In this document: piece by piece, positions 26,612 through 36,614 of the stretch | Layout: the number at the start of each line of letters is the position of its first letter | Position numbering within the stretch: position 1 is the stretch's first letter | Assembly: GCA_963796915.1 (NCBI GenBank) | Contig: CAWCNI010000004.1 | Span: 2,232,001 to 2,296,000 of the forward strand | Direction: 5' to 3' | Source: JAENWD01 sp963796915 | GTDB taxonomy: Bacteria > Acidobacteriota > Vicinamibacteria > Vicinamibacterales > JAENWD01 | DNA length: 64,000 nt | Program-made: the position numbers and the translations under genes | The notes under the pieces: model-generated | Database searches by the model: none | What the model was told of the DNA's origin: nothing | The model's input: only the letters and a program-made list of their open reading frames with translations

Positions 26612-28469
26612 ATGACTGCAGTGAGTCGGAGAACGTTCCTGCATACAGCCACAGCAGCGGCCGCTGCGTGCGCCTACCCGATTCGTCCTGCTCGCGCTTC
26701 CTCGGCTGACCTCGGCGCCGTGGCGGTTACGCTTCCGCTCTCGACGTTTCAGTATGGCGAGGTCCAGCTTCTCGACGGCCCCATGAAGCGTCAGTTCGAC
26801 GAGAACCATGCCCGATTCCTCCACCTCGACGATGACCGCCTGCTGAAGGTGTACCGGCAGGTCGCCGGCCTTCCAGCTCCCGGCGAGGATATGGGCGGCT
26901 GGTACGATCTCACGCGGCTTCAGTCTCGACACCAACGAGTTTCACGGCTTCATCGCCGGACACAGCTTCGGGCAGTACGTGTCGGGCCTCGCTCGCGCGT
27001 ACGCGATCTCGGGATCGGAGCCTACGCGGGCCAAGATTGGTCGCCTCGTGAAGGGCTATGCGGAGACGCTCGATCCTGCGGCGACGTTTCTGAAGGGCTA
27101 TCGGCTTCCGGCCTACACCTACGACAAGCTCTCGTGCGGCCTGATCGACGCGCACGCATTCGCGCGAGATCCCATCGCGCTCGACGTCCACGAGAAGCTG
27201 ACGCGGGCGGCCACGCAATACCTGCCGGAGAAGGCCCTGTCGCGCGCCGAGCAGCGCGCGCGGCCGCACACGGACACCTCGTTCACCTGGGACGAGACCT
27301 ACACGCTGCCCGAGAACCTGTTCCTCGCGTACCAGCGCACCGGCAAGACCTACTACCGTGACCTGGCGAAGCAGTTCCTGGAGGACGACACGTATTTCGA
27401 TCCCCTGTCGCAGGGGAACAACGTCCTGCCGTTCGAGCACGCGTACAGCCACGTGAATGCGTTCAGCTCCGCGATGCAGGCGTACATCACGCTGGGAAGC
27501 GAGAAGCACCTTCGCGCCGCAACCAACGGGTTCGAGATGGTGCGAACCACCCAGAGCTTCGCGACGGGAGGATGGGGGCCTGACGAGGCGTTTGGCGAGC
27601 CCAATCGCGGCCAGCTTGGCGACAGCCTCCGCACGACGCATGCGAGCTTCGAGACGCCGTGCGGCGCGTACGGCCACTTCAAGATCGCCCGCTACCTGCT
27701 GCGGACGACGAAGGACTCCCGTTACGGCGACAGCATGGAGCAGGTGCTGTACAACACCATTCTCGGCGCGTTCCCGATCCAGGCCGATGGCACGTCGTTC
27801 TACTACTCCGACTACGGGACTCCCGGCAAGAAGGTGTGGTACGGGGAGAAGTGGCCGTGCTGCTCGGGGACGTTCCCTCAGCTCGCTGCCGACTATCACA
27901 TCAGCACCTACCTGCGATCCGCTGACGGCGTCTACGTGAATCTGTTCACGCCCTCGACAGTCAAGTGGACCGAGGGCGGCGCCCGGTGCGTCCTGACGCA
28001 GCAGACGAACTATCCCTTCGACAGCGCGATCACGCTCACGATGGCGGCGTCGCAGCCTGTCGACACGACGGTCTACGTGCGCATCCCGGCATGGGCCACG
28101 CCTGCACCCATCCTGTCCGTCAACGGCGCGCGTGTCGCTGCTGCCGTCACGGCGGGCACGTTCGCGGCGATTCGACGGACCTGGAAGAACGGCGACAGGA
28201 TCGAGATGGAGCTGCCGATGCCGCTTCGTCTCAACACGGTGGACGTGCAGCACCCGACACAAGCGGCCCTGGTGCGCGGACCGCTCGTGTTGATGGCGAT
28301 TGGCGGTTCTCAGCCAGCGTTCGAGAAGGCGGCGTTGCTGCGCGCGCAGCCGGCGGGCAACGGCGGGGACGTCTCGGCCAACGCCGCCGACGGGACCAGC
28401 GTGGTGATGCGTCCGTTCATGAAGATCCAGGAGGAGAGCTACCTCACCTACGTGTCAGTGAAGGCGTGA
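26612..28469 (+). pseudogene. GH127/DUF1680-type exported hydrolase, interrupted by a +1 frameshift
   Basis: Beta-L-arabinofuranosidase-type hydrolase family. ATG 26612 follows AGGAGG; the N-terminus SRRTFLHTATAAAAACAYP is a Tat-type signal. The conserved start VQLLDGPMKRQFDENHARFL and MGGWYD lie in the first frame. At about 26905-26915 the frame breaks; dropping one T gives GGWYDSRGFS and continues EFHGFIAGHSFGQYVSGLAR, YTYDKLSCGLIDAH, NNVLPFEHAYSHVNAFSS, and the cysteine-rich active-site region EKWPCCSGTFPQLAADYHIS, where Cys is the proposed nucleophile in GH127 enzymes. The restored length is 618 residues, typical. A C-terminal beta domain follows. The product would act in the periplasm on arabinose-containing glycans. 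Confidence 0.85.
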
Positions 28470-28606
28470 GGTCCGGCGACTCGAGCCGTCAGCCGCGAAG
28501 GACGACCGCTTCAAGCTATCACGCGCCTTGCGCCGACGCGGCACGACTCCGCACGCCGGAGGCTTGCACGTTAGAATGACGCTCGCCGCACTGGCCCAGG
28601 ATCCCC

Positions 28607-30443
28607 ATGAACACTCGCCGGCAGTTTCTCGTTCGCGCGCCTCTTGGCGTGCTCGTCGCCGCCGCGGGGTGCGGCAGGAACCCCGCGCCGGACGCTGGTG
28701 CCGCGGCCTCGACCGCCCCTGCACAAGCGCCCGCCACGCCCGGCGCGCCGCCGACGTTTGGCACCGGCACAGGATCCGGTCCGGCCGTCACGCCGGCGAC
28801 GTTTGAAGCCGCCGAGCAGCTCGCGCAGGTCTCGATGACGCCGGCCGAGCGGCAGCAGGCCGCCGACTCGTGGCGTACGTCCCTGGCGCCATACCTCGAA
28901 CGCCGCACCGGGCCACGGAAGGTCCCCCTCGCCGCGACCGATGCGCCCGCGATGCTCTGGAATCCGCTGCTGCCTGGCGTGGTCGCCACGCCCCTCGGCG
29001 CGCGACAGGTTCGTGCGATCGCCAGCCGATCGCGTGCCGCTGCCCTCCTCGGACGCCGATATCGCCTTCGCTCCGGTCACACAGCTCTCGCGCTGGATTG
29101 AATCGCGACAGCTCACGTCCACGCGCCTGACGCAGATCTACCTCGATCGCATCGCGCGCCTCGACGCCAGGATCCGCGCGATCATCACGCTCACGAAGGA
29201 CCACGCGATCGCGCGCGCGACGGCTGCGGACGCGGAGATCGCGGCGGGCAGGTACCGGGGGCCGCTGCATGGCATCCCGTACGGCGTGAAGGACCTGCTC
29301 GACACCAGGGACATCCCGACCACATACGGCGCCGAGCCGTTCAGGAATCGAGTCCCGGCCGCAGACTCCGTCGTCGTCCGGCGGCTCGACGCTGCGGGTG
29401 CGGTGCTGATCGCGAAGCTCGCGCTCGGTGCGCTCGCGCTGAACGACATCTGGTTCGGCGGTCAGACGATGAACCCATGGCTGCCCGAAGAAGGCGCGTC
29501 GGGATCGAGCTGCGGTCCCGGCGCAGCGACTGCCGCGGCGCTCGTCGCGTTCTCAGTCGGCAGCGAGACCGGTGGCAGCATCGTCTCGCCCGCCATGCGG
29601 TGCGGCGTGACCGGCCTGCGGCCGACCTTCGGCCGTGTCGCGCGGACAGGCGCCATGACGCTCTGCTGGTCGCTCGACAAGCTGGGGCCGATGACCAGGA
29701 GCGTCGAGGACGCGATGCTCGTCCTGCAGGCGATCGCCGGGCCCGATGCCGGCGACCCATCCTCGGTACCGAGCCATCTCGATTTCGATGCGACTGCCGA
29801 CATCCGCGGGCTCAAGGTCGGGTTCGTCGCGCCGTGGATGAAGGAGAACCCGGCGACCGACGTCGATCGCGCTGCGATGCAGACGATGCGGTCGCTCGGG
29901 ATGACGCTCCAGGAGATCACGCTGCCCGACTGGCCCTACGGCTCGTTGATGACGACGCTGTTCGCGGAGGGCGCGGCCTCGTTCGAGGAGCTGACGCTCA
30001 CCAACCAGCTCGGCACACTGAAGTCGCAGGTGAAGGACGCCTGGCCGAACCTGTTCCGCCAGGCGCGTTTTCTGTCGGCGGTCGACCTGGTGCAGGCCGA
30101 TCGCCTGCGTCGCAAGGTCGCGCTCGAAATGGCGCGCGTCTTCCACGACGTCGACCTGCTGATCGTGCCATCGCTGCGGGATGAGCAGCTGACGATCACC
30201 AACTTCACCGGCCACCCGTCGCTGACGCTGCGTGCCGGGTTCGTGCAGGTGTCCGAAGCGCGCAGCGACTGGGCGCCGGATCCCGCGCACCCGCTGCCCA
30301 GGTTCACTCCTCCACGCCGGGTGCCTCACGGCATTACGATTCTCGGCCGGCTGTTCGGCGATGAAGTCATCGGGCGAGTCGGCATCGAACTGGAGCGTGC
30401 GTTCCGCGTCGCGCACGAGCGTCCAGAGGGCTTCGGCTCGTAG
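28607..30443 (+). pseudogene. Exported amidase-signature enzyme, interrupted by a +1 frameshift
   Basis: Amidase-signature hydrolases use a Ser-cisSer-Lys triad. The N-terminus (NTRRQFLVRAPLGVLVAAAGC) combines a Tat-like motif with a possible lipoprotein cysteine. A Pro/Ala linker and a helical region reach WNPLLPGVVATP, then the frame changes at about 28988-29005, after which DRFVRSPADRVPLPSSDADI and the catalytic domain read on. The triad is intact downstream: Lys in PYGVKDLLDT, Ser pair in GSSCGPGAATAAALVAFSVG and GSETGGSIVSPA. The restored product is 611 residues. A short start inside the second frame (28941 onward) could still give a complete catalytic domain but without export signal. 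Substrate is unknown; the related exported enzymes act on amides or peptide amides. Confidence 0.85.
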
Positions 30444-30487
30444 CGGCGCGTCGAGCTGGTCTGGCGTTGGACGGCTTGAACCATCGC

Positions 30488-30733
30488 ATGCTCCACAGCC
30501 CTGAGCACGCACGGCAGGAACGACGGCGGGCATTCCAGGCGGGCCTGGTCGGCGTGGTCATGGGCCTGGTGACTCTGGGGCTCGGTATCAACGGCATCCG
30601 CACCGGCGAGTGGGTCGACTTCGGCCGCCAGTCTTCCTCGTTGATGCTGCCCGGCTGGATCGTGGCCGCGATCGGCGTGTCAATTCTTTGGGGGAGCGGC
30701 TGGATCCTGTGGAAGTTCGCCAGGAAGCCCTGA
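30488..30733 (+). CDS. Small two-span membrane protein
   Basis: An 81-residue product (ATG 30488; a TTG at 30467 would add seven residues). Two hydrophobic spans, about residues 19-37 (GLVGVVMGLVTLGLGING) and 53-73 (GWIVAAIGVSILWGSGWILW), are separated by a short loop, with basic residues at both ends. No family recognised. It follows the amidase gene by about 45 bp and may be cotranscribed. Confidence 0.6.
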   Translation: MLHSPEHARQERRRAFQAGLVGVVMGLVTLGLGINGIRTGEWVDFGRQSSSLMLPGWIVAAIGVSILWGSGWILWKFARKP

Positions 30734-30821
30734 CCGATCGCGTCCTCGGAACTGGCCACTTTCGCGGGTCCTGCCCTGCGAGGTATTCTCAGGCTCCATC
30801 GTCTTGCGCGAGGCGCTCAAT

Positions 30822-31202
30822 ATGCCCAAGGTTGCCCTGCTCGTCGTCCTCCTCGCTCTCCAGCTGCGCGCGCCCTCGACGCTGCGTGATCCGGCGACGC
30901 CCGCGGCCGAGGGCTCTGGCAAGTTTCGCGAGTACACCTACACCTACCGGCAGGAGTCGATCAATTACATCCTCGAGTACACGCCGCTCCTGCCGAACAA
31001 GCGCGCCATCGTGCTCGACGCGATGATGGCCGCCTGTCAGGACCTGTTCGACCTCAACTTCTCGAGGGTGAAGCCTCATCCGGGCCCGGCGCCAAACGAG
31101 TGGGTCTTCCAACTGCAGGATCTGCGCTCCTGCTACGCGAAGCAGATGCCCAGCCCGACGCCTGGAGGCGACGTCAAGTCGATCCAGGTCTCGATGCCGT
31201 AG
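30822..31202 (+). CDS. Small exported protein of unknown function
   Basis: The 126-residue product (ATG 30822) begins with a signal-like segment PKVALLVVLLALQLRAPST. The mature part has two cysteines (AACQDL and RSCYAK), which could form a disulfide, and a pattern of alternating aromatic residues (FREYTYTYRQESINYILEYT). No family recognised. It is followed 25 bp later by another exported unknown in the same direction. Confidence 0.6.
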   Translation: MPKVALLVVLLALQLRAPSTLRDPATPAAEGSGKFREYTYTYRQESINYILEYTPLLPNKRAIVLDAMMAACQDLFDLNFSRVKPHPGPAPNEWVFQLQDLRSCYAKQMPSPTPGGDVKSIQVSMP

Positions 31203-31227
31203 CGGCGACTGCCGGCCTGCCGTCCCG

Positions 31228-32283
31228 ATGCGACACCTGCTCCTCAGCGCGTCGTGCGCGTCGCTCGTTCTCGGCGCATCGGCGCTCGAGGCCCAATCAG
31301 CCCGTTCCGACTATCGGGTGGTGTATGCGTCGGCGCGGCAGCTCGAGATCCAGCTCGATGCCCACGGGCGCGACGGATACGGCTGCATCGCCGTCGCCCA
31401 GGCCGATCCCGGTATCGGCGTCCCTGGTGTCGTCGTCGCCCTCAGCCGGCCAGTTGGCGCGCCGAGTTCCTCTGTTGAGAACCGCGCGATCGTGGCCGGT
31501 GGTGCCGGCGCTGACCTGCAGGCGTCGCTCGATCGTGCCGCCGCGGATGGCTTTCGACTGTGCGGCGTGGTCCTCGACGAAGAGCCGCCGATGCCGATGC
31601 TCGTCGCAGTGATGAGCCGCGCCGGCGGTCCCGCGACGCTGCGCTACAACGTCGAGATCCTGACGAACTACAAGAGCAGCTTGAAGCGGCTCGACGAGGT
31701 CGGACGCGACGGGTTCGTGCCAGTGGCAGCGACGCCAATCAACAACAGCCGGGTGCCGGACATGCGCTCGTGGCTGGTCGTCAGCGAGCGTTCGAGCGCG
31801 CGACCGGCGCCGCGCGAGGTTGCCGTGCGATCGAGTTCCGGACCGGAGGGCCTGCAGCGTGCACTGAATGAGCAGGGCGCCCTTGGCTTTCGGATCGACC
31901 TGGTCTGGAAAGAAGGCAACGACGTCGTCGCGATGATGTCGAAGCCAACCGGCCAGGACAAGGACTCTCACGGCTATGGCGTGGAGGTGCGCACCCTCGA
32001 CAAGTTTCACTTCCTGCCGCATCGCTACCTGGGCGACTTCTCTTATCTGAGCGGCGATGATCGGATGGTCGTCACCGACAGCGGTGTGTCGGCGTCGAGT
32101 GATGTCGAGGAGAACGAGTTGCCACGGCTGGGAGGCCTGGGCTACGCGGACCCGTACACCATGGGGCTGCTTGGCGACCGGATTTCACGCCATCACGGTT
32201 TTGCACCGGCATCGCTCAGGATCCATCGGACGGCGCGGGGCGCGCTCGCTTTGACGACTGTCGTCTCGGACCACGCTCGGTAG
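31228..32283 (+). CDS. Exported protein with four DUF4177-like internal repeats
   Basis: The 351-residue product has a signal peptide (LLLSASCASLVLGASALEAQ). Four degenerate copies of a unit with the pattern Leu-x2-Leu, then Gly-x-Asp-Gly-Phe/Tyr, then a hydrophobic strand are visible: QLEIQLDAHGRDGYGCIAVA, DLQASLDRAAADGFRLCGVV, SLKRLDEVGRDGFVPVAA and GLQRALNEQGALGFRIDLVW. This pattern resembles DUF4177 modules ('LN..G..GWELV'), here repeated in one chain. Strands such as YRVVYAS and YNVEILT precede the units. Function is not known. The last 90 residues do not repeat. Confidence 0.7.
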   Translation: MRHLLLSASCASLVLGASALEAQSARSDYRVVYASARQLEIQLDAHGRDGYGCIAVAQADPGIGVPGVVVALSRPVGAPSSSVENRAIVAGGAGADLQASLDRAAADGFRLCGVVLDEEPPMPMLVAVMSRAGGPATLRYNVEILTNYKSSLKRLDEVGRDGFVPVAATPINNSRVPDMRSWLVVSERSSARPAPREVAVRSSSGPEGLQRALNEQGALGFRIDLVWKEGNDVVAMMSKPTGQDKDSHGYGVEVRTLDKFHFLPHRYLGDFSYLSGDDRMVVTDSGVSASSDVEENELPRLGGLGYADPYTMGLLGDRISRHHGFAPASLRIHRTARGALALTTVVSDHAR

Positions 32284-32320
32284 CGCCACCGCAGTCTGAT
32301 CCGGTCCAGGCCCACGCCTG

Positions 32321-35300
32321 TCAGCCACGCGGCGTCGTCCGCGCCATCTCGCGATACCGGCATAACGCGTTCACCAGCGCCATCTGTTTTGGCGTCCGGC
32401 ACTCCGGCACCAGCAGCCGCGGCGAGCAGACGAGGAACACCGCGCAGCGACCTCGCGACGTGGCCACGTTCAGGCGATTCAGGCTGTACAGGAACTCCGG
32501 CCCGTGTGGCGCGTCCTCCGGCCGCGACGTCGTCAGCGAGTAGATGACGACTGCGGCGGTCTGCCCCTGGAACTTGTCCACGGTGCCGACCGGCACGCCC
32601 AGCGGGCCGAGCCGTTCGGTCAGGCGATTCACCTGCGCGTTGAACGGCGCGACGATGCGGATGTCATCGGGAGTGACAGGACGCTCTCGCCCGTTCTCGT
32701 CGATCCAGCGGCTTCGCAGCAGCTGGCCGACGAGCGCGTCGATGGCGTCGACTTCCTGGATCGAGACGTTCGTATTGCCGTCGTGATCCACCGGCACGAG
32801 CCACAGGTGCGAGCCGTCGAACGGCCCCGCCTCAGTCAGCCCCTGCGCAGCGAGGTGCGGCTCGGCCCTGAGCTGGCCGTCGTAGAAGACCTCCGAGGTG
32901 AAGGCTGTCAGGGCTGGCGACATGCGCCAGGTCGTCGGCAGGAAGATGCCGCTGCCCGCGGCGAGTGTCGCGTGGCCGGCAAGGACGTGCTCCAGAGCGG
33001 AGATGCCGACGCCGTCAGGATGACTGGCCTTGAGCGGCTGCCCGAGCTGCTGCGGATCGCCGAGCAACACGAGGCTGTTCGCCGCCTGCGACACGGCGAG
33101 CGCACTGGCCAGCGACAGCTGTCCGGCCTCGTCGACGAACAGGACGTCGACCGCGCCGGCGAACTCGGGTCGTGCCCACAGCCAGGATGTGCCGCCGAGC
33201 ACGTGCAGCTCACGATTGGCGATGGCAGTCAGGGCATCGCCATTGCCAGCAATCTCTCTCAGCCAGTCGCCATCGTCGCGCGCCTCGGTCACCTTGGCGG
33301 CCATCCGAACGTCTTCGCCGCACTTCGCGGCCTGCGCAGCGACTTCCTCGAGCAGGTTCCGAATCACTTTGTGGCTGTTCGAGGTGACGCCGACCTTGCG
33401 CCCGTCGCGGACGAGCGCGCGAATCATCTCCGCGCCGAGATGCGTCTTGCCGGCGCCAGGAGGTCCCTGCACCGCCAGCGCTGTCCGATCGAGCACCGTC
33501 ACGGTGCGCAGCGCCCGCGACTCCGACGGTTCGCCGTCACCTGTCCCGAATTTACCGGACAGGAGCCTCGGGCGCTCGCGCTGCAGCAGCTGCATGCCGC
33601 ATTCTTCGGTGCCGGCCAGGACGCGCTCGGCCAGGCGCATCACGGATTCCTGGAGCGTCTTCGTGCTGATGACATCGGCGGAGAACACCTCAGTCGGGTG
33701 CAACTCGGCGCGTGTCGGACCTTTGCGAATGGCGATGTGGCGAGCCATCCGGTCGTGCGCCTCGATGTCACCGAAGGCCTTGCCGTCTCGCGCGAGTAAC
33801 GAGCCGCTCGCACCGATTTCCGTGTCCTGCGGCGGATACGAGTAGCGATCGATGACGGACTTCGTAGGCGTGCCCCTCTTGCCCAACAGGAAGCCGACGC
33901 GCTCGACGAACGTGAGCCCGGCGATGGCATCGGGCTCCTCGAACAGATCCTCGACCGGCGTCTCGATCAGCCGGTAGTACTCCCACCACGACGCGTTCTC
34001 CTCACGATTGTGAAAGTCGACGAGATACGCGAGCAGCCAGCGGCCGTGCTGCGGATGGCTCGACGACGCGGCATCGGCCGGAAGACCGTCGAGCAGCCGC
34101 GCCCGCAGATCGTTCGCGCGCTGCTGAAGGTCTGAGATGTGCGGCGCCGGCTCGCCGGATTTCGGCGCCGGCCGGGTCATCGTCTCGCCGGCGGCGACGC
34201 TCGCGGCGCGCAGACGTTCCAGCCAGTCGCGCAGGCCTTCTGTCGAGCGGCAATCGTCCTCGTTGTAGCCCTGCACGACCGCCGCCATCGCCGGATCGAT
34301 GGCCTCCGGCACGCCGGACTCCAGCGCCATCTCCACGGCGAGCAGCGGCTGGCTGGCGTCTCTGAGCTCGACGCGACGCTCGTACCCGTAGTACTGCTCC
34401 AGCCGCTTGATCGAATAGCTCTCCACTCCGGCACGCAGGCTCTGCCGGACGATGGGGTACAAGTCCACGAAGCGTTCGGCGCGCAGCAGCTCGCTGAGCG
34501 CCTCGACGCGCGTCACGTAGCGGCCGGCCAGCCGTTTGAACGCGGTCGGCTCGTAGTGATTGAAGTGGTAGACGTGCAGGCCCGGATCGCGCGTCCACGC
34601 CTCGTCGATGGCGTCCATCACCTCCTCGAACGCGCGCCGTTCCTCCGCGTCGTTGGTCGCCCACCATGCGCGATATCCGCCGGCGGTCCAGATGCCAAAC
34701 AGGTACTCGCGGCCGCCCTCCCGGGCGAACATCGCGCCTTCCAGGTCCAGGAAGATGTCGCCTGGCGACGGTTCCGGCAGGCGGCACAGTCCCGTCCCCG
34801 CGACAACGGGCAGCTGCTCGACGATGGGGCGGCCCTCGGTACGCTGCTGGTGCTGCACCCGCGCCTGGTGGCTGATGCGATCGTATGTATCCCGCGAGCC
34901 TCGACTCGGCTTGAAGGCGACCGGCACCGTGATGCCGGCCACCGATGTCAACGTCGGATATCCCTGGTCGGTCAGCTCGAGGCGCTGATTGCGGCCGGTG
35001 CCGGCGATGAAGCAGAGGTGATCGTCCCTTCTCCGCCGCGCCTCGCATCGTCGCTGCCACCGGCAGAAGGCGCACTGTTCCACGGGCTCCGGGTAGTACT
35101 CGGCGGTGACTCGCTCGTACCCCTCCGCTGCTTCGCGGCGCAGCTCTCCGAGCACCATCCGGTAGTAGGCCGCGTAGTCGCCGGTCCGGTACGACTCTGT
35201 CCGCACCGGCGTCACGACGTGAAAGCGATCCGGCACACGCCCCTGGATCCGCGAAACCAGGTCCGCGTAGGCCGCCAGCTGCAGGATGGCGCCGGCCTTG

Positions 35301-35725
35301 GTATCGCGGGCGAGCTTGGTGTCCTGCACCTCGTAGGACCAGCCGCCGAGGTCGCTGGGCGCGTCAACCCGCAGCAGGATGTCGGCGTAGCCGGCCAGGT
35401 CGCCGTCCGCGAGGCGCGCCTGCACGATGACGTCGGCGCCGCTCTTCATGGCGGCGATCGTCTGCGCGCGCCGATGCGTGTCGGACAGGACACGTTCGGG
35501 ATCGATAGCCACCACGCTCCTGCCGCTGGCACGAAGAGCGGCGACGTGTTGAGCCTCATGCCGTTCGCCGAGCCGCCGCAGCATTTCGGCATACGGATCG
35601 ACTGGCGTCTCGACGGTCAGTTCGCCTGTCGCGAAACCGAGATCGAGGCCTGTGCGATGGCGGCAGGCGAGGAACGCCGCAAGATCAGTGGGCGCCAGGA
35701 CGAGGGCGGCGTTGACGATGCGCAC
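32321..35725 (-). CDS. TM0106-type RecB-like nuclease fused to an SF1 (UPF1/DNA2-like) helicase
   Basis: 1,134 residues, no signal peptide. The N-terminal third carries the RecB-like nuclease: SYEVQDTKLARDTKAGAILQ (the DxK and Q-rich helix of motif III) and a four-cysteine-like group CAFCRWQRRCEARRRRDDHL that could hold an iron-sulphur cluster. The middle contains an RNase H-like exonuclease region, IFLDLEGAMF ... EYLFGIW, with DExE-type acidic residues. The C-terminal third is the helicase: Walker A QGPPGAGKTHLGAEM, Walker B VLFVDEAGQLSLA, motif III LLGDPQQLGQPL, and late motifs TVDKFQGQTAAVVIYS and NVATSRGRC. Such enzymes process DNA ends or replication intermediates. It lies 24 bp after the NodB gene in the same direction. 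Confidence 0.92.
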   Translation of the reverse strand: MRIVNAALVLAPTDLAAFLACRHRTGLDLGFATGELTVETPVDPYAEMLRRLGERHEAQHVAALRASGRSVVAIDPERVLSDTHRRAQTIAAMKSGADVIVQARLADGDLAGYADILLRVDAPSDLGGWSYEVQDTKLARDTKAGAILQLAAYADLVSRIQGRVPDRFHVVTPVRTESYRTGDYAAYYRMVLGELRREAAEGYERVTAEYYPEPVEQCAFCRWQRRCEARRRRDDHLCFIAGTGRNQRLELTDQGYPTLTSVAGITVPVAFKPSRGSRDTYDRISHQARVQHQQRTEGRPIVEQLPVVAGTGLCRLPEPSPGDIFLDLEGAMFAREGGREYLFGIWTAGGYRAWWATNDAEERRAFEEVMDAIDEAWTRDPGLHVYHFNHYEPTAFKRLAGRYVTRVEALSELLRAERFVDLYPIVRQSLRAGVESYSIKRLEQYYGYERRVELRDASQPLLAVEMALESGVPEAIDPAMAAVVQGYNEDDCRSTEGLRDWLERLRAASVAAGETMTRPAPKSGEPAPHISDLQQRANDLRARLLDGLPADAASSSHPQHGRWLLAYLVDFHNREENASWWEYYRLIETPVEDLFEEPDAIAGLTFVERVGFLLGKRGTPTKSVIDRYSYPPQDTEIGASGSLLARDGKAFGDIEAHDRMARHIAIRKGPTRAELHPTEVFSADVISTKTLQESVMRLAERVLAGTEECGMQLLQRERPRLLSGKFGTGDGEPSESRALRTVTVLDRTALAVQGPPGAGKTHLGAEMIRALVRDGRKVGVTSNSHKVIRNLLEEVAAQAAKCGEDVRMAAKVTEARDDGDWLREIAGNGDALTAIANRELHVLGGTSWLWARPEFAGAVDVLFVDEAGQLSLASALAVSQAANSLVLLGDPQQLGQPLKASHPDGVGISALEHVLAGHATLAAGSGIFLPTTWRMSPALTAFTSEVFYDGQLRAEPHLAAQGLTEAGPFDGSHLWLVPVDHDGNTNVSIQEVDAIDALVGQLLRSRWIDENGRERPVTPDDIRIVAPFNAQVNRLTERLGPLGVPVGTVDKFQGQTAAVVIYSLTTSRPEDAPHGPEFLYSLNRLNVATSRGRCAVFLVCSPRLLVPECRTPKQMALVNALCRYREMARTTPRG

Positions 35726-35749
35726 GGTGATGATCGGGTCAGGCCACGC

Positions 35750-36541
35750 CTAGTGCGCCTCCTGGGCCGACTCCACGGCTTCCCGGAATGTCGTCACCCA
35801 GAACACGTCCTGATGCGCCTTCAGGTAGTCCACCAGGGCTTTGTGCGCCTCCGCAGACACCTTGAGGTAGTCGCCGCCCACGCCGTGGAACCCCAGCACG
35901 GCCAGGCCGCCGCGGGTGTGCGCGTTCTCGACGAAGGCGATCAGATCGGCGCCCGTCACCGTTTCCGGAAAGAACATGCCCGGGACGTTGAACGGATCGA
36001 TCGGTCCGCTGCCTGGACCGCCGGTGCCGCGCACGTATTTGACGAGACCGGCCGTTCGCAACGCTGAAACATAATCCCCGTCGCCGACGACGGACTGGCC
36101 GCAGGGCGTGGCATAGGTCCGAAGCTCCGTGCCGCCGTCGATGGCGTGCAGCATCGTGTTCATCACGCGAATCTCTGTCAGCATCGTCCTGACGCTGTAG
36201 CGCTCGTTGTTGTACTGGTCGGGCATGTCGAACGAGCCGCGCGCGCAGGGATGAAACACCGAGTGATTGGCCAGCTCGTGACCAGAGGCGGCCACCTTCC
36301 GCCACCGCTCGACGTCCTCCTGCTGAAGCGTGCCGCTCAGGAAGAACGTGCCCTTGAAGCCGGCCGCGTCCAGTTGCGGGACAGCGTTATCCAGCTGCGA
36401 GCGCAGCGCGTCGTCGTAGGTCAGAACGACGGCGGCTCGAGCGCCGTGCGGCCACTTGACCGGCGGCTGTTGTGCGAACGGCGCCGCGCTCGCGAGGCCG
36501 GCAAGAATCAGGGCAAGGACCAATGGGCGGAATCTCGTCAC
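35750..36541 (-). CDS. Exported NodB-type polysaccharide deacetylase
   Basis: Removes N- or O-acetyl groups from polysaccharides using a divalent metal. The 263-residue product has a signal peptide (PLVLALILAGLASAAPFAQQ). Motif 1 is VLTYDDAL, where the second Asp binds metal; motif 2 is ELANHSVFHPC, with the metal His pair. The late HGVGGDY supplies the usual histidine near the end. Length is normal for a one-domain enzyme. It lies 73 bp after the DinB gene and 24 bp before the nuclease-helicase, so a three-gene transcript is possible, though no shared function is evident. Confidence 0.9.
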   Translation of the reverse strand: MTRFRPLVLALILAGLASAAPFAQQPPVKWPHGARAAVVLTYDDALRSQLDNAVPQLDAAGFKGTFFLSGTLQQEDVERWRKVAASGHELANHSVFHPCARGSFDMPDQYNNERYSVRTMLTEIRVMNTMLHAIDGGTELRTYATPCGQSVVGDGDYVSALRTAGLVKYVRGTGGPGSGPIDPFNVPGMFFPETVTGADLIAFVENAHTRGGLAVLGFHGVGGDYLKVSAEAHKALVDYLKAHQDVFWVTTFREAVESAQEAH

Positions 36542-36614
36542 GTGTGATGGCTCCCGGGAACGCCCGGCACGACCGGGCAGAGGAAGGATACCGGGAACGC
36601 CGTCGCCGGCCGCC

